From NCBI RefSeq assembly GCF_004310325.1, contig NZ_SIRT01000006.1:124001-188000 (forward strand): DNA of 64,000 nt. The letters run 5' to 3'. The notes below the pieces were generated by a model. The model was not told the DNA's origin, did no database searches, and worked only from the letters and a program-made list of their open reading frames with translations. Positions 1-8,875 of the stretch are shown here, one piece after another. The number at the start of each line of letters is the position of its first letter. The first letter of the stretch is position 1. The position numbers and the translations under genes were made by a program. Origin of the DNA: Hyunsoonleella flava. GTDB lineage: Bacteria > Bacteroidota > Bacteroidia > Flavobacteriales > Flavobacteriaceae.

Positions 1-2117
1 ATAAAATCAATTTTTATGCATCTGCCAATTACTTTAAGCAAGATGGTATTCTGATTAATTCTGAATTTGAGCGATTTACTTTTTTATCTAATATAGATGC
101 ACAAGTAACCGATAAATTAAAATTGGGTGTAAACGTATTTGGAAGTAGAGGTGCAGAAAATGGTGTTCCTACTCAATCTACAGGTGAAACAGCCAATGGT
201 GGTGGTGATGACGTAGTTAGTGGTGCTTTCAGGTTTGCTCCTGACTTAGGCGTATTGGATGATAATGGTTTAAATACGGTTAACGGCGTTGGTGATGATA
301 TCGATAATCCTTTTGCAGTTGCAACTGAAGGTGTAAATGAAACCAAAACGGATGTTTACAGGGCTAACCTATATGCGAATTACGATATTTTAGAAAATTT
401 AGCGTTTAAAACAACATTTGGTTTCAGTACAACTAATGAAACTTTCGGACTTTTCAGACCTTCTACACTTATAACAACTGCTGGTGGAAACGTTGGTGGA
501 AGAGCTATAGTGGAAAACTTTAAAAGAACAAATTTAATTAGTGAGAATTATTTAACCTATACAGCTAATATCGATAAAGGAAAATTAACTGTATTAGCAG
601 GGTATTCTTACCAAAAAAATTCAAGAGAAAACTTTGCGACAGGGGCGCAAGGCTTTACTTCTAATTCGTTTTCTTATTTTAACTTATCAGGAGGTTCGGT
701 ACAGTTAATACCAACATCTTCGTTGGTTGAATCTGAAATTCAATCTCAATTCGGTAGAGTAAATTTCGATTATGATGACAAATATTTAGTTACGGCTACC
801 GTAAGACGTGATGGTGCATCAAACTTTGCTGCAAATGAGAAATATGCAATTTTCCCATCTGCGGCTGTAGGTTGGAAAATTTCGAACGAGGATTTTCTGA
901 AAGACCATGATAAAATTTCAAATTTAAAGTTAAGAGCTAGTTACGGTGTAACAGGTAATCAAGCAATTTCTCCATATCAATCTTTGGCACGCTTTAATAA
1001 TATTTATGCAGTTACAAACGGACAAACCGTTAGTGCAGTAACTCCAGATCAAGCTGCTAATCCAGATTTAAAATGGGAATCATCTTACCAAACAAACATA
1101 GGTTTAGACTTAGGCTTATTTAGTAATAAAGTGTCGTTATCTGTAGATTACTATAATATAGATACAAAAGACCTTATTATTAACGACTCTAGCCAACCTG
1201 AATATTTTGGATTTTTAACACCTGCTAGTTTGAGAAATGTTGGTGAGGTTAATAATAAAGGTTTCGAAATCAATTTGAATACCAGAAACATTAGTAATGA
1301 GAATTTCACATGGACAACAGATTTTAACTGGTCTACCAACAAGAATGAATTAGTTACATTATTAGACGGCGAAGACATATTTCTTGATGCTTCTCCAGGA
1401 TATTTTAATATAGATCGAACACACGTTTTAAGAGAAGGCGAATCTGTAGGTACATTTTGGGGCTACGAATACCAAGGTGTATACCAAGGCGGTGCTTTAC
1501 CTGCCGGAACAGCGCTTTTACCAGGAGGTGAAGCGGGTGATCAGTTATTTACAGATGTAGATGGTAGTGGTGATATTTCTCCTGCTGATCAACAAATAAT
1601 AGGAGATCCAATACCAGATTTCACCTACGGTATTACTAACAATTTCACTTATAAAAACTTTGATTTAAACATCTTTTTTCAAGGTGTAAAAGGTGGTGAT
1701 ATTATGAATCTTACAGCTGTACAGTTGTTTAACGGAGATTCAAATGCAACCACGGATATATTAAATTCTTGGACGCCATCAAATACAGGCTCAAATATTC
1801 CTCGAGCAAAACTTAGAGGAAAAGAAATAACGTCTCGTTTTGTAGAGGATGGTAGTTATCTAAGGTTGAAAAATATTGCGCTTGGGTATACATTACCAAG
1901 TGATATTACTGAAAAACTGGGAATGCAACGTGTTAGAGTATCAGTGAGTGGACAGAATTTAATTACCATTACTGATTACTCTGGATTAGACCCTGAGGTA
2001 AGCTATTTTGGCTCAGGAGGAGGAAACAGTGCAGATAATAATACTACAAATGGTTTTGATTTTGGAAACTACCCAACTTTGAAATCAGTTAATTTTAGTG
2101 TAAATTTAAGATTCTAA
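1..2117 (+). CDS. SusC-like TonB-dependent outer-membrane transporter (5' truncated by window)
   Basis: C-terminal part of a SusC/RagA-type TonB-dependent receptor that would import oligosaccharides across the outer membrane. The frame is open from base 3 to the stop at 2115-2117, so the gene begins outside the window; an internal Met at 123 is not the start. Visible features are the repeated barrel strands, the phrase 'DDKYLVTATVRRDGASNF', the late 'NLKWE' and 'DPEVSYFG' motifs common in SusC C-termini, and the terminal aromatic 'NLRF' expected of an outer-membrane barrel. It lies 13 bp before a SusD gene, the standard SusC-SusD order, followed by a GH88. The plug, TonB box and any N-terminal CTD are not visible. 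The family call is firm; the cargo is inferred from neighbours. Confidence 0.93.
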   Translation, partial: KINFYASANYFKQDGILINSEFERFTFLSNIDAQVTDKLKLGVNVFGSRGAENGVPTQSTGETANGGGDDVVSGAFRFAPDLGVLDDNGLNTVNGVGDDIDNPFAVATEGVNETKTDVYRANLYANYDILENLAFKTTFGFSTTNETFGLFRPSTLITTAGGNVGGRAIVENFKRTNLISENYLTYTANIDKGKLTVLAGYSYQKNSRENFATGAQGFTSNSFSYFNLSGGSVQLIPTSSLVESEIQSQFGRVNFDYDDKYLVTATVRRDGASNFAANEKYAIFPSAAVGWKISNEDFLKDHDKISNLKLRASYGVTGNQAISPYQSLARFNNIYAVTNGQTVSAVTPDQAANPDLKWESSYQTNIGLDLGLFSNKVSLSVDYYNIDTKDLIINDSSQPEYFGFLTPASLRNVGEVNNKGFEINLNTRNISNENFTWTTDFNWSTNKNELVTLLDGEDIFLDASPGYFNIDRTHVLREGESVGTFWGYEYQGVYQGGALPAGTALLPGGEAGDQLFTDVDGSGDISPADQQIIGDPIPDFTYGITNNFTYKNFDLNIFFQGVKGGDIMNLTAVQLFNGDSNATTDILNSWTPSNTGSNIPRAKLRGKEITSRFVEDGSYLRLKNIALGYTLPSDITEKLGMQRVRVSVSGQNLITITDYSGLDPEVSYFGSGGGNSADNNTTNGFDFGNYPTLKSVNFSVNLRF

Positions 2118-2130
2118 AAAAAAAATTAAT

Positions 2131-3642
2131 ATGAAAACAACGTACAAATTTTTATTCTTATTGATAGGCTTATCAATAGTAGGATGTTCAGATTTAGAAG
2201 AAGAGCCAGTAGGTTTATTGGCACCTGAGGGATTTTTTCAATCCCCAAAGGATATTCAAACAGCTGTAAATGGTGTTTACGGACATATGACCCATGAAGA
2301 CTTCTGGGGAAGAAAAATGTCTTTAACTCTTATGTTGCGCAGTGATATGGTGGACATTGGTGATCCAACTACTTCAACACGAAGAATTGAGCACAATGAG
2401 TTTAATGTGCCAACTGATAACGGTATGATCTCTGGATATTGGAACAGGGTGTACCAAATTATTGCTGCTGCAAACCAAGCAATAGCTGGTGCAGAATTGG
2501 TGGGAGCTCCAGATGAGCAAAAAAACCCTATTACAGCACAGGCTTATTTTGTTAGGGCGTTTGCTTATTTTCATTTAGTAAGACAGTTTGGTGATATTCC
2601 TTATTTAGACGCACCTGTAACTGACGCAGAGGCAGCTGGATCAATTAGTAAGACTTCAGCAGCAGAGGTGTACGCTAATATTATTGCAGATTTAGAATTT
2701 GCAAAACAATGGTTGCCAAATACGCAGTCTTCAAGAACTATACCAGCAAAGTCTGCAGCACATTCATATTTGGCTTTAGTGCATTTAACCTTGGGAGATT
2801 ATCAGAATGCTTATAATGAAGCAAAAGGGGTTATAGATAACGAAGGTGTTTATGATTTAGATTTAGAGGCAGATTATCAAGACTTATTTGATGCAACCAA
2901 AATTGATGCATCAAAAGAGCCAATATTTGCGTTGGATTTTAATGGATTTAGAGATGGTGATGCTGGTCAAGATTATCAGGCAGCTTTAACAGGTATCAGA
3001 AGCGACGAGCAATATGGTATTGGTGGTGGCTGGTCTGTTGCTGTGCCTTCTTTAGCGGTTTATAATTCATGGAACGATCAAGATTATAGAAAGGCAGTAA
3101 GTTTTGATGCTACTGGTGTTTTTAATGGTAATGTTGAACCGTTCACGAATTTTAGAGATTTTAATAGTAGAGCAGTAAATCGCCCACATATCGCGAAATA
3201 TACGCGTGCAACAGGTGTAACGGCAAATAATAATGGTAGAGCTTCTCAACACAATCATTCCATGATGCGATATGCAGAGGTGTTATTGATTGCTGCTGAA
3301 GCTTTAAATGAGGTGTCTCCGGGTTCTTCTGAAGCGGAGGGTTATGTAAATAGAGTAAGAGCTAGAGCGAGAAATGGAGGAAGTTTTCCTGCCGATGTTT
3401 CTGGATTATCTCAAGATGATTTTAGAACTTTAGTTTTAGAAGATCGTAAATGGGAACTTGCTTTTGAATTCAAAAGATGGTATGATATAGCAAGAAGAAG
3501 ACTGGGATCCGAAGTATTTAGCGCTTCTGGATTGGAAGGTGAAAAGCCAAATTTTGATCCGAATCAAGATTACTTATTTCCGTTACCAGCAGATGAGTTA
3601 GCCAGAAATTCTAACTTATTACCTCAGAATCCTGGTTACTAA
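2131..3642 (+). CDS. SusD/RagB-family surface glycan-binding lipoprotein
   Basis: 503-aa partner of the preceding SusC; SusD proteins cap the SusC barrel and deliver glycan. The N-terminus is a lipoprotein signal with Cys19 (SIVGCSD) and an acidic stretch after it, fitting surface export of lipoproteins. The N-terminal helical region contains the 'AQAYFVRAFAYFHLVRQFGDIPY' type TPR segment diagnostic for SusD. The C-terminus has the conserved 'EDRKWELAFEFKRWYDIAR' segment and the final 'LFPLPADEL...LLPQNPGY' ending. Length is normal for the family. It is co-transcribed with the SusC before it (13 bp gap) and the GH88 after it (16 bp gap). Confidence 0.95.
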   Translation: MKTTYKFLFLLIGLSIVGCSDLEEEPVGLLAPEGFFQSPKDIQTAVNGVYGHMTHEDFWGRKMSLTLMLRSDMVDIGDPTTSTRRIEHNEFNVPTDNGMISGYWNRVYQIIAAANQAIAGAELVGAPDEQKNPITAQAYFVRAFAYFHLVRQFGDIPYLDAPVTDAEAAGSISKTSAAEVYANIIADLEFAKQWLPNTQSSRTIPAKSAAHSYLALVHLTLGDYQNAYNEAKGVIDNEGVYDLDLEADYQDLFDATKIDASKEPIFALDFNGFRDGDAGQDYQAALTGIRSDEQYGIGGGWSVAVPSLAVYNSWNDQDYRKAVSFDATGVFNGNVEPFTNFRDFNSRAVNRPHIAKYTRATGVTANNNGRASQHNHSMMRYAEVLLIAAEALNEVSPGSSEAEGYVNRVRARARNGGSFPADVSGLSQDDFRTLVLEDRKWELAFEFKRWYDIARRRLGSEVFSASGLEGEKPNFDPNQDYLFPLPADELARNSNLLPQNPGY

Positions 3643-3658
3643 AAAGGACTTTAGTTTA

Positions 3659-4840
3659 ATGTTTAGAGTTAGTTTATTATTTCTTATCCTTGGGTTTACA
3701 TGTTTATCATGTAAGTCCGAGGATAAAAATAATGTAGGTACTACAGAGGAAAATATTGATGCTTTATTACAGGCGAGATACACTAAACTTCTAAATTATG
3801 ATGTAGATTCTACAGCGTTTCCAAGGAGTTATTCACCAGAAAAAAAACAGATTAAACAAGTACCTTCTAAAGATTGGACTAGTGGTTTTTTTGCTGGTAA
3901 TCTGTGGCAAATCTACAAGCTAACAGGTGATAGCCGTTTTAAACAAAGAGCAAAACAGTGGACTGCCTTTTTAGAAAAGGAAAAGTTTAATGGACGAACC
4001 CATGATATGGGGTTTAAGGTGTTTTGTAGTTTTGGCAATGGTTTATCTGTAGAAGACAACCAGAATTTCAAAGATGTTATTGTTAAAAGTGCTAAAACCC
4101 TTAGTACACGATTTAATGAAAATATAGGAAGTATACGTTCTTGGGACTTTGGTAAAGATAGATGGCAGTTTCCGGTTATCATTGATAATATGATGAATTT
4201 AGAGTTGCTTTTTGAAGCAACAAAAATTTCTGGGGATAGTTCATTTCATAAAATTGCAGTAAAACATGCTAATACCACTTTAAAAAATCATTTCAGACCA
4301 GATGGCAGTACTTGGCATGTTTTGGATTATGATACAATCTCGGGTCAGGTTAGAGGTCGCGTGACACATCAGGGTATAAATGATGATTCGTCTTGGGCTA
4401 GAGGACAAGGTTGGGCCATAAACGGTTATACCATGGCATACCGTTATACAAAAGACAAAAAGTATTTAGATCGTGCAACGGCAACCGCAGATTATTTTAT
4501 ACACCATAAAAATTTACCTGAAGATGGAATTCCGTACTGGGATTTTAGTCATCCAGATATTCCAAATGTTTCAAGAGATGTTTCAGCTGGAGCTATTGTA
4601 GCCTCAGGTTTAGTGGAACTTTACAAGTACACAAAAAACGATACCTATTTAAATTACAGCAAAAAAGTAGTAAACAGCTTAAAAACGGAACATTATATTT
4701 TACCGAAAGATTTGGAGGTGCCTTTTATATTGGACCATAGTTTTGGGGATTGGTCCAAACGTCATGAAATGGACGAACCAATTGTTTACGGAGATTACTA
4801 TTTTTTACAAACCTTATTGCGCCTTAAGGAAATAGATTAA
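3659..4840 (+). CDS. Unsaturated glucuronyl hydrolase, GH88 family, lipoprotein
   Basis: 393 aa. GH88 enzymes remove the 4,5-unsaturated uronic acid left at the non-reducing end by polysaccharide lyases. The signal peptide ends in a lipobox with Cys18 (CLSC), so the protein is periplasmic or membrane-anchored. The two Asp residues that define the family are visible: Asp116 in HDMGF and Asp176 in DNMMNLE. Their 60-residue spacing agrees with the pair known in Bacillus unsaturated glucuronyl hydrolase. Other family motifs are 'DWTSGFFAG' near residue 72 and 'SWARGQGWAINGY' in the C-terminal half. Last gene of the SusC-SusD-GH88 unit. With the GH105 at 51114 it means the locus expects lyase products. 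Confidence 0.93.
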   Translation: MFRVSLLFLILGFTCLSCKSEDKNNVGTTEENIDALLQARYTKLLNYDVDSTAFPRSYSPEKKQIKQVPSKDWTSGFFAGNLWQIYKLTGDSRFKQRAKQWTAFLEKEKFNGRTHDMGFKVFCSFGNGLSVEDNQNFKDVIVKSAKTLSTRFNENIGSIRSWDFGKDRWQFPVIIDNMMNLELLFEATKISGDSSFHKIAVKHANTTLKNHFRPDGSTWHVLDYDTISGQVRGRVTHQGINDDSSWARGQGWAINGYTMAYRYTKDKKYLDRATATADYFIHHKNLPEDGIPYWDFSHPDIPNVSRDVSAGAIVASGLVELYKYTKNDTYLNYSKKVVNSLKTEHYILPKDLEVPFILDHSFGDWSKRHEMDEPIVYGDYYFLQTLLRLKEID

Positions 4841-4843
4841 ATT

Positions 4844-4888
4844 CAGGATAGAGCAGCAGCGCATTCATCCTTACCTTGCATAAATTTG
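4844..4888 (+). promoter_or_regulatory. Tandem CAGGATAG operator and -7 box upstream of GH2 (site A)
   Basis: First repeat CAGGATAG at 4844-4851, weaker second repeat CAGCAGCG at 4854-4861 (10-bp period). After exactly 19 bp comes TAAATTTG (4881-4888), a perfect Bacteroidetes TAnnTTTG -7 box. The site lies three bases after the GH88 stop and 86 bp before the GH2 start, so GH2 has its own promoter. One of seven such sites in the window. Confidence 0.7.
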
Positions 4889-4973
4889 TATTTTGCAGCA
4901 TGCTGTTTTAAATCAATTATCCTGATATATGTGATGCATAGCTATACTAGTATTATCAAATAAACCCGACTTA

Positions 4974-7394
4974 ATGAAATTTGAAACTCCTGTTACTAAA
5001 TTAGTTCTGTTTTTCATTTGTATTATCATGTTTTCATGTAATTCAAATACAGAAACAGATTTTGAAAGAACACAAAAAAACATTAACGAGAATTGGTTGT
5101 ACCTTGAGAATAGTGCGACTTCTTTAAATGATGCATTATCCCAAAGTAATTGGGAGCAGATTAATTTACCGCACAGTTGGAATGCATTGGATGCCACAGA
5201 TATTACACCAGGCTACAGAAGAAGCGCAAGCTGGTATAAGAAAGATTTAACCATTGACGCTACAGCTAAAAACAAGAAATATGTATTGTATTTTGAAGGT
5301 GTAAATATTGAAAGCGAAGTTTATGTTAATGGAAAAAAACTTGGCGGTCATACAGGAGGATATATAGGTTTTAGGGTAGATATTACAGATGCTGTTTCTG
5401 ATGGAGAGAATGAAATTTTGGTTCGCGTAGATAACAGCTACAATCCAGAGGTTATCCCTTCTCAAAAAAGCGACTTTTTTATTTTTGGAGGTATTACAAG
5501 AGACGTTTGGTTAGAAACTTTGCCAAAGCAGCATGTATCGCATGTAAAGATTACTACACCGCAAGTATCTAAAAATAATGCCGAATTACAGGCTGAAGTG
5601 ATTATTAGTGGTATAGAAGAAGCTTCTGAATTAAAAATTAAAGCTTCACTTTTAAATCCTAAAGGAGAAATAGTAAGGACTTCAAGTTTTGATATAAGAA
5701 ACGAAATCGCAAATGTTACATTCAAAGATATTAACAAGCCAGAACTCTGGCATACATCTGCACCAAACTTATATACCCTCAATATTGAGTTAGTTGATGG
5801 GGATATCGTCAAAGATAAATTATCTGAAAAAGTAGGTTTTAGATGGTTCGAGTTTAAAGACCATGGTGCATTTTATTTAAATGGTGAACGTCTTTTGCTT
5901 AGGGGAACGCACAGACATGAAGAGCATGCCCGAGTAGGGGCGGCAATGTCCAATGAGCAACATAGAGCTGATATGGAGCTGATAAAGGATATGGGTGCTA
6001 ATTTTGTTCGTTTGGCACATTACCCTCAAGATCCGGAAGTTTACAAGGCTTGCGATGAGTTGGGGCTGTTGGTATGGGACGAATTACCATGGTGTCGTGG
6101 AGGATTAGGTAATGCAATCTGGAAAGAAAACACGAAAACTATGTTAAAAGAAATCATCAACCAAAACTTTAATCACCCAAGTATCATTTTATGGTCATTG
6201 GGTAATGAAATCTATTGGTTGCCAGATTTTGAAAATGGGGACGACAGAGAGAAAATAAACGAGTTTTTAAAAGAATTAAACGATTATGCGCATGAACTTG
6301 ACCCTTCAAGGAAGACAGCAATAAGAAAATATTATGAAGGTGCAGATATTGTTGATGTATTTTCGCCATCAATATGGTCTGGCTGGTATTCTGGGAGTTA
6401 TAAAAGCTACCAAAAGGCTATAGATCAATACAAAGCAGAATATCCGCATTTTTTACATGCCGAATACGGTGGATCAAGCCATGTAGGACGACATACAGAA
6501 AACCCGATCACTGGTGAGGGTAAAATTCAGTCAGATGGATGGGAAGAAGCCATTGTACAAACCGATGTGGCAAATATTGCCCAAATAGGAGATTGGAGTG
6601 AAAATTATATTGTGGACTTATTTGATTGGCATTTACGTATTTCAGAAAACGATTCAACCTTTGTTGGAAATGTGCAATGGGCATTTAAAGACTTTGGCAC
6701 GCCATTACGTCCAGAAAATGCTATTCCTTACATGAATCAAAAAGGGCTGGTAGATAGAACGGGAAAACCAAAAGATGCGTTTTATGTGTTTAAGAGTTAT
6801 TGGAGCGATGAACCATTCACATATATAGAATCGCATACGTGGACAGAGCGCCAAGGGCCAAAAGGAAAACCAAGAGATATAAGTGTGTATAGTAACTGCC
6901 CCGAAGTAGAACTTATTTTAAACGGAAAAAGTTTAGGAGCAAAAAAGCGAAACACAAGAGATTTTCCTGCTGCTGGTTTAAATTGGACTGTTAGTTTTAA
7001 AGAAGGCGAAAATATTTTAACCTCTGTTGGTAGCACTGAAGATGGTAAAAAAGTGAAAGATGAGTTAAAAATCAATTACAGGTTTACCAAAAACGGTAAA
7101 GCTAGAAGCTTAAAACTAGAACATAAAAAGCTAGACAATGGCAATTATTTAATTACCGCTAAAGCAATAGATAATAAGGGCTTGCGATGTTTGGATTATG
7201 AAGAGCGCGTATATTTTCAATGCTTAAATGGGGGAGAGGCCATAATTAGTCAAGGTACCCCAACAGGGAGTGAAGTTATAGAGATGGCAAATGGAAAAGC
7301 ATCAATTGAGGTCAAGCGGTTTTCAGAAGATGAATTGCTACAGGTGATGGTGCTCAATCAAAGCTTTAAAGGTACTTATCTAAATATTGATTAA
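4974..7394 (+). CDS. GH2-family beta-glycosidase, lipoprotein
   Basis: 806 aa, predicted exo-acting beta-glycosidase (galactosidase, glucuronidase or similar; specificity not readable). Lipobox Cys22 (IMFSC). Domain order is the usual GH2 one: N-terminal sugar-binding jelly roll (about 35-185), immunoglobulin-like domain (about 190-290), TIM barrel (about 295-590), then C-terminal Ig-like domains, one being the DUF4982-like stretch around 630-710. Acid/base Glu412 lies in SLGNEIYW and nucleophile Glu497 in HAEYGG. 'LLLRGTHRHEEHARVG' is the conserved barrel start. Single-gene unit between site A and the regulator. No truncation seen. Confidence 0.92.
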   Translation: MKFETPVTKLVLFFICIIMFSCNSNTETDFERTQKNINENWLYLENSATSLNDALSQSNWEQINLPHSWNALDATDITPGYRRSASWYKKDLTIDATAKNKKYVLYFEGVNIESEVYVNGKKLGGHTGGYIGFRVDITDAVSDGENEILVRVDNSYNPEVIPSQKSDFFIFGGITRDVWLETLPKQHVSHVKITTPQVSKNNAELQAEVIISGIEEASELKIKASLLNPKGEIVRTSSFDIRNEIANVTFKDINKPELWHTSAPNLYTLNIELVDGDIVKDKLSEKVGFRWFEFKDHGAFYLNGERLLLRGTHRHEEHARVGAAMSNEQHRADMELIKDMGANFVRLAHYPQDPEVYKACDELGLLVWDELPWCRGGLGNAIWKENTKTMLKEIINQNFNHPSIILWSLGNEIYWLPDFENGDDREKINEFLKELNDYAHELDPSRKTAIRKYYEGADIVDVFSPSIWSGWYSGSYKSYQKAIDQYKAEYPHFLHAEYGGSSHVGRHTENPITGEGKIQSDGWEEAIVQTDVANIAQIGDWSENYIVDLFDWHLRISENDSTFVGNVQWAFKDFGTPLRPENAIPYMNQKGLVDRTGKPKDAFYVFKSYWSDEPFTYIESHTWTERQGPKGKPRDISVYSNCPEVELILNGKSLGAKKRNTRDFPAAGLNWTVSFKEGENILTSVGSTEDGKKVKDELKINYRFTKNGKARSLKLEHKKLDNGNYLITAKAIDNKGLRCLDYEERVYFQCLNGGEAIISQGTPTGSEVIEMANGKASIEVKRFSEDELLQVMVLNQSFKGTYLNID

Positions 7395-7484
7395 TTCTTC
7401 AGTATTTAAAAATTCGAAAAACACAAGCGTTTTACATTTGGCAACTTTCGCTACGAATACTTTATAGAGCACAGCCATATCGTA

Positions 7485-7530
7485 GCGGACAGTACAGGAT
7501 AGTTTCTTTAAGCAATTTTACTTAATTTAA
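7485..7530 (+). promoter_or_regulatory. Tandem CAGGATAG operator upstream of the GntR regulator (site B)
   Basis: Degenerate first repeat GCGGACAG (7485-7492) and perfect second repeat CAGGATAG (7495-7502), period 10 bp. The -7 box is the poorest of the set: TAATTTAA at 7523-7530 is 20 bp away and TACTTAAT at 7519 is 16 bp away. Placement in front of the only plus-strand regulator gene suggests that the regulator gene itself belongs to the regulon. Confidence 0.55.
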
Positions 7531-7536
7531 TTTTTG

Positions 7537-7626
7537 GAGGGAAACTGAGCTTTTGGAATTTCTTAATAGGTATTTAGTTTTCCTCTTTATCTTTATTAAT
7601 TGCTTAATCTGCATTAAGGTTTTTTT
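7537..7626 (+). promoter_or_regulatory. Structured leader with terminator-like hairpin before the regulator gene
   Basis: Two inverted repeats lie between site B and the ATG at 7633. The first is GAGGGAAACT (7537-7546) pairing with AGTTTTCCTC (7576-7585), ten pairs including one G-T. The second is CTTAAT (7603-7608) and ATTAAG (7613-7618) with a 4-base loop, followed by G and seven Ts (7620-7626), the outline of a weak intrinsic terminator. It could be a weak attenuator or only AT-rich coincidence. Confidence 0.35.
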
Positions 7627-7632
7627 GTATTT

Positions 7633-8634
7633 ATGTTAAACGCTACGATAAATTTGAAGAATATAGACGAAAACGATGTTCCAAAATACAAAAGAGTATT
7701 TAATGCATTTAAGGAATCTATAGAATCCAATGCTTTTAAATCAGGTGATAGCATTCCTTCAATAAATGAGTTTAGCAGAAATTATAAGCTGTCCAGAGAT
7801 ACCGTTTTTAAAGCATACACCCTTTTAAAACAAGAAGGATTCATTAAATCTACTCCTCACAAAGGCTATTATATTGCAGACAATAAAATTAAAGTCCTTT
7901 TACTCATCAGTACCTTTAAGGCTTATAAAGAAGTTTTGTACCATTCCTTTATGCAAAATTTACCAAAAAACGTGATTGTTGATTTGCAATTCCACCATTT
8001 CAATGTAAAAAGCTTTAAGTCAATGCTTAATACGGAGAGTGGCGAATACTATAAGTATATTATAATGGGTTTTGATCATCCTAAGGTCAAGAAGGCCATT
8101 TCAAAAATTAATAATGACAAGCTTCTATTAATTGATTGGGATTTGGGTACAAAAAAGACGAAAAATTATCTTTTGCAAGACTTTGGGAGAGGATTCTATA
8201 ATTGCTTAGAAGAGGCTTCGCATTTATTTAAAAAATACAAAGGGATTCATTTTGTTTACCCTGAATACACCTTTCATCCTTGGGAAAGTGTAAAATATTT
8301 TAAAAAGTTTTGCGAGAAGAATAGTTTTGAGTTTAAGGTATTAAAAAACTCCAAAGAGTTTAAGGTTGAAAAAAATATAGCATATATTACTGTTAATGAC
8401 AGAACGCTTTATGAATTGCTCGATCAATGTATTGCCAACAATTTTGAGTTGGGTAAAGATGTAGGCTTGCTATCCTACAATGAAACACCAATAAAAAGAT
8501 TTACTTTTAAGGGAATTTCTGTAGTTTCAGTTGACTTTAAGGAGTTTGGAGCAATAGCTGCGGAATTTGTATCCAAAGACACTGCCGTTCGAAAGTTTTT
8601 AGAGACCAAACTTATTTTGAGAGACTCTTTGTAA
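7633..8634 (+). CDS. GntR-family transcriptional regulator with periplasmic-binding-protein-like sensor domain
   Basis: 333 aa, cytoplasmic (no signal or membrane segment). Residues about 15-84 form a GntR winged helix: 'VPKYKRVFNAFKESIESNAF', then 'SGDSIPSINEFSRNYKLSRDTV' and 'LLKQEGFIKSTPHKGYYIAD'. Residues about 87-330 resemble the LacI/periplasmic-binding-protein sensor fold (for example 'VGLLSYNETPIKRF' and 'ISVVSVDFKEFGAIAAEF'). This architecture is used in Bacteroidetes for intracellular sugar sensing, as in the FucR/AraR-type regulators. It is the only one-component regulator on the plus strand and sits behind operator site B, making it a candidate for control of the plus-strand units. 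GntR dimers normally bind inverted repeats, whereas the shared operator is a direct repeat, so that link is unproven. Confidence 0.88.
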   Translation: MLNATINLKNIDENDVPKYKRVFNAFKESIESNAFKSGDSIPSINEFSRNYKLSRDTVFKAYTLLKQEGFIKSTPHKGYYIADNKIKVLLLISTFKAYKEVLYHSFMQNLPKNVIVDLQFHHFNVKSFKSMLNTESGEYYKYIIMGFDHPKVKKAISKINNDKLLLIDWDLGTKKTKNYLLQDFGRGFYNCLEEASHLFKKYKGIHFVYPEYTFHPWESVKYFKKFCEKNSFEFKVLKNSKEFKVEKNIAYITVNDRTLYELLDQCIANNFELGKDVGLLSYNETPIKRFTFKGISVVSVDFKEFGAIAAEFVSKDTAVRKFLETKLILRDSL

Positions 8635-8709
8635 AAGTGTGAAAATAAAACTTAACCACACTGTTTTCTTGCTAACAAAAAAAAGTGTTTATCGTTTTCA
8701 ATATTTAAT

Positions 8710-8820
8710 TTGAAAGCTCAAATAACTTATGGTGCACCAACCTTAGGTGAAATTATTTTAGAAGGATATAACCAGCAAGCACCAATAGAATTAAGAAGAC
8801 ATGCAAAAGATAAAAGATAA
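8710..8820 (+). pseudogene. C-terminal remnant of an unidentified gene
   Basis: Between the regulator and the lyase-like gene there is a protein-like stretch of about 36 codons ending at TAA 8818-8820, reading 'AQITYGAPTLGEIILEGY' then 'NQQAPIELRRHAKDKR'. The frame is open back to 8656, but the residues before about 8710 look like random AT-rich translation. There is no suitable start codon. It looks like the surviving tail of a deleted gene. I do not recognise the family. Confidence 0.4.
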
Positions 8821-8875
8821 TAACTAAATTGCATTAACAAAGTTTCAATGGAATTTATCTAACAATATCCTAAAT

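Noticed and set aside
4896-4905. Perfect palindrome CAGCATGCTG in the leader of the first GH2 gene
   Set aside because: It is only 10 bp with no loop and no T-run, and occurs once. It could be a minor hairpin but is too small to call an operator or terminator.
4912-4925. Single CAGGATAA-like match on the minus strand before the first GH2
   Set aside because: No second repeat at 10 bp and no minus-strand gene to control; taken as chance.
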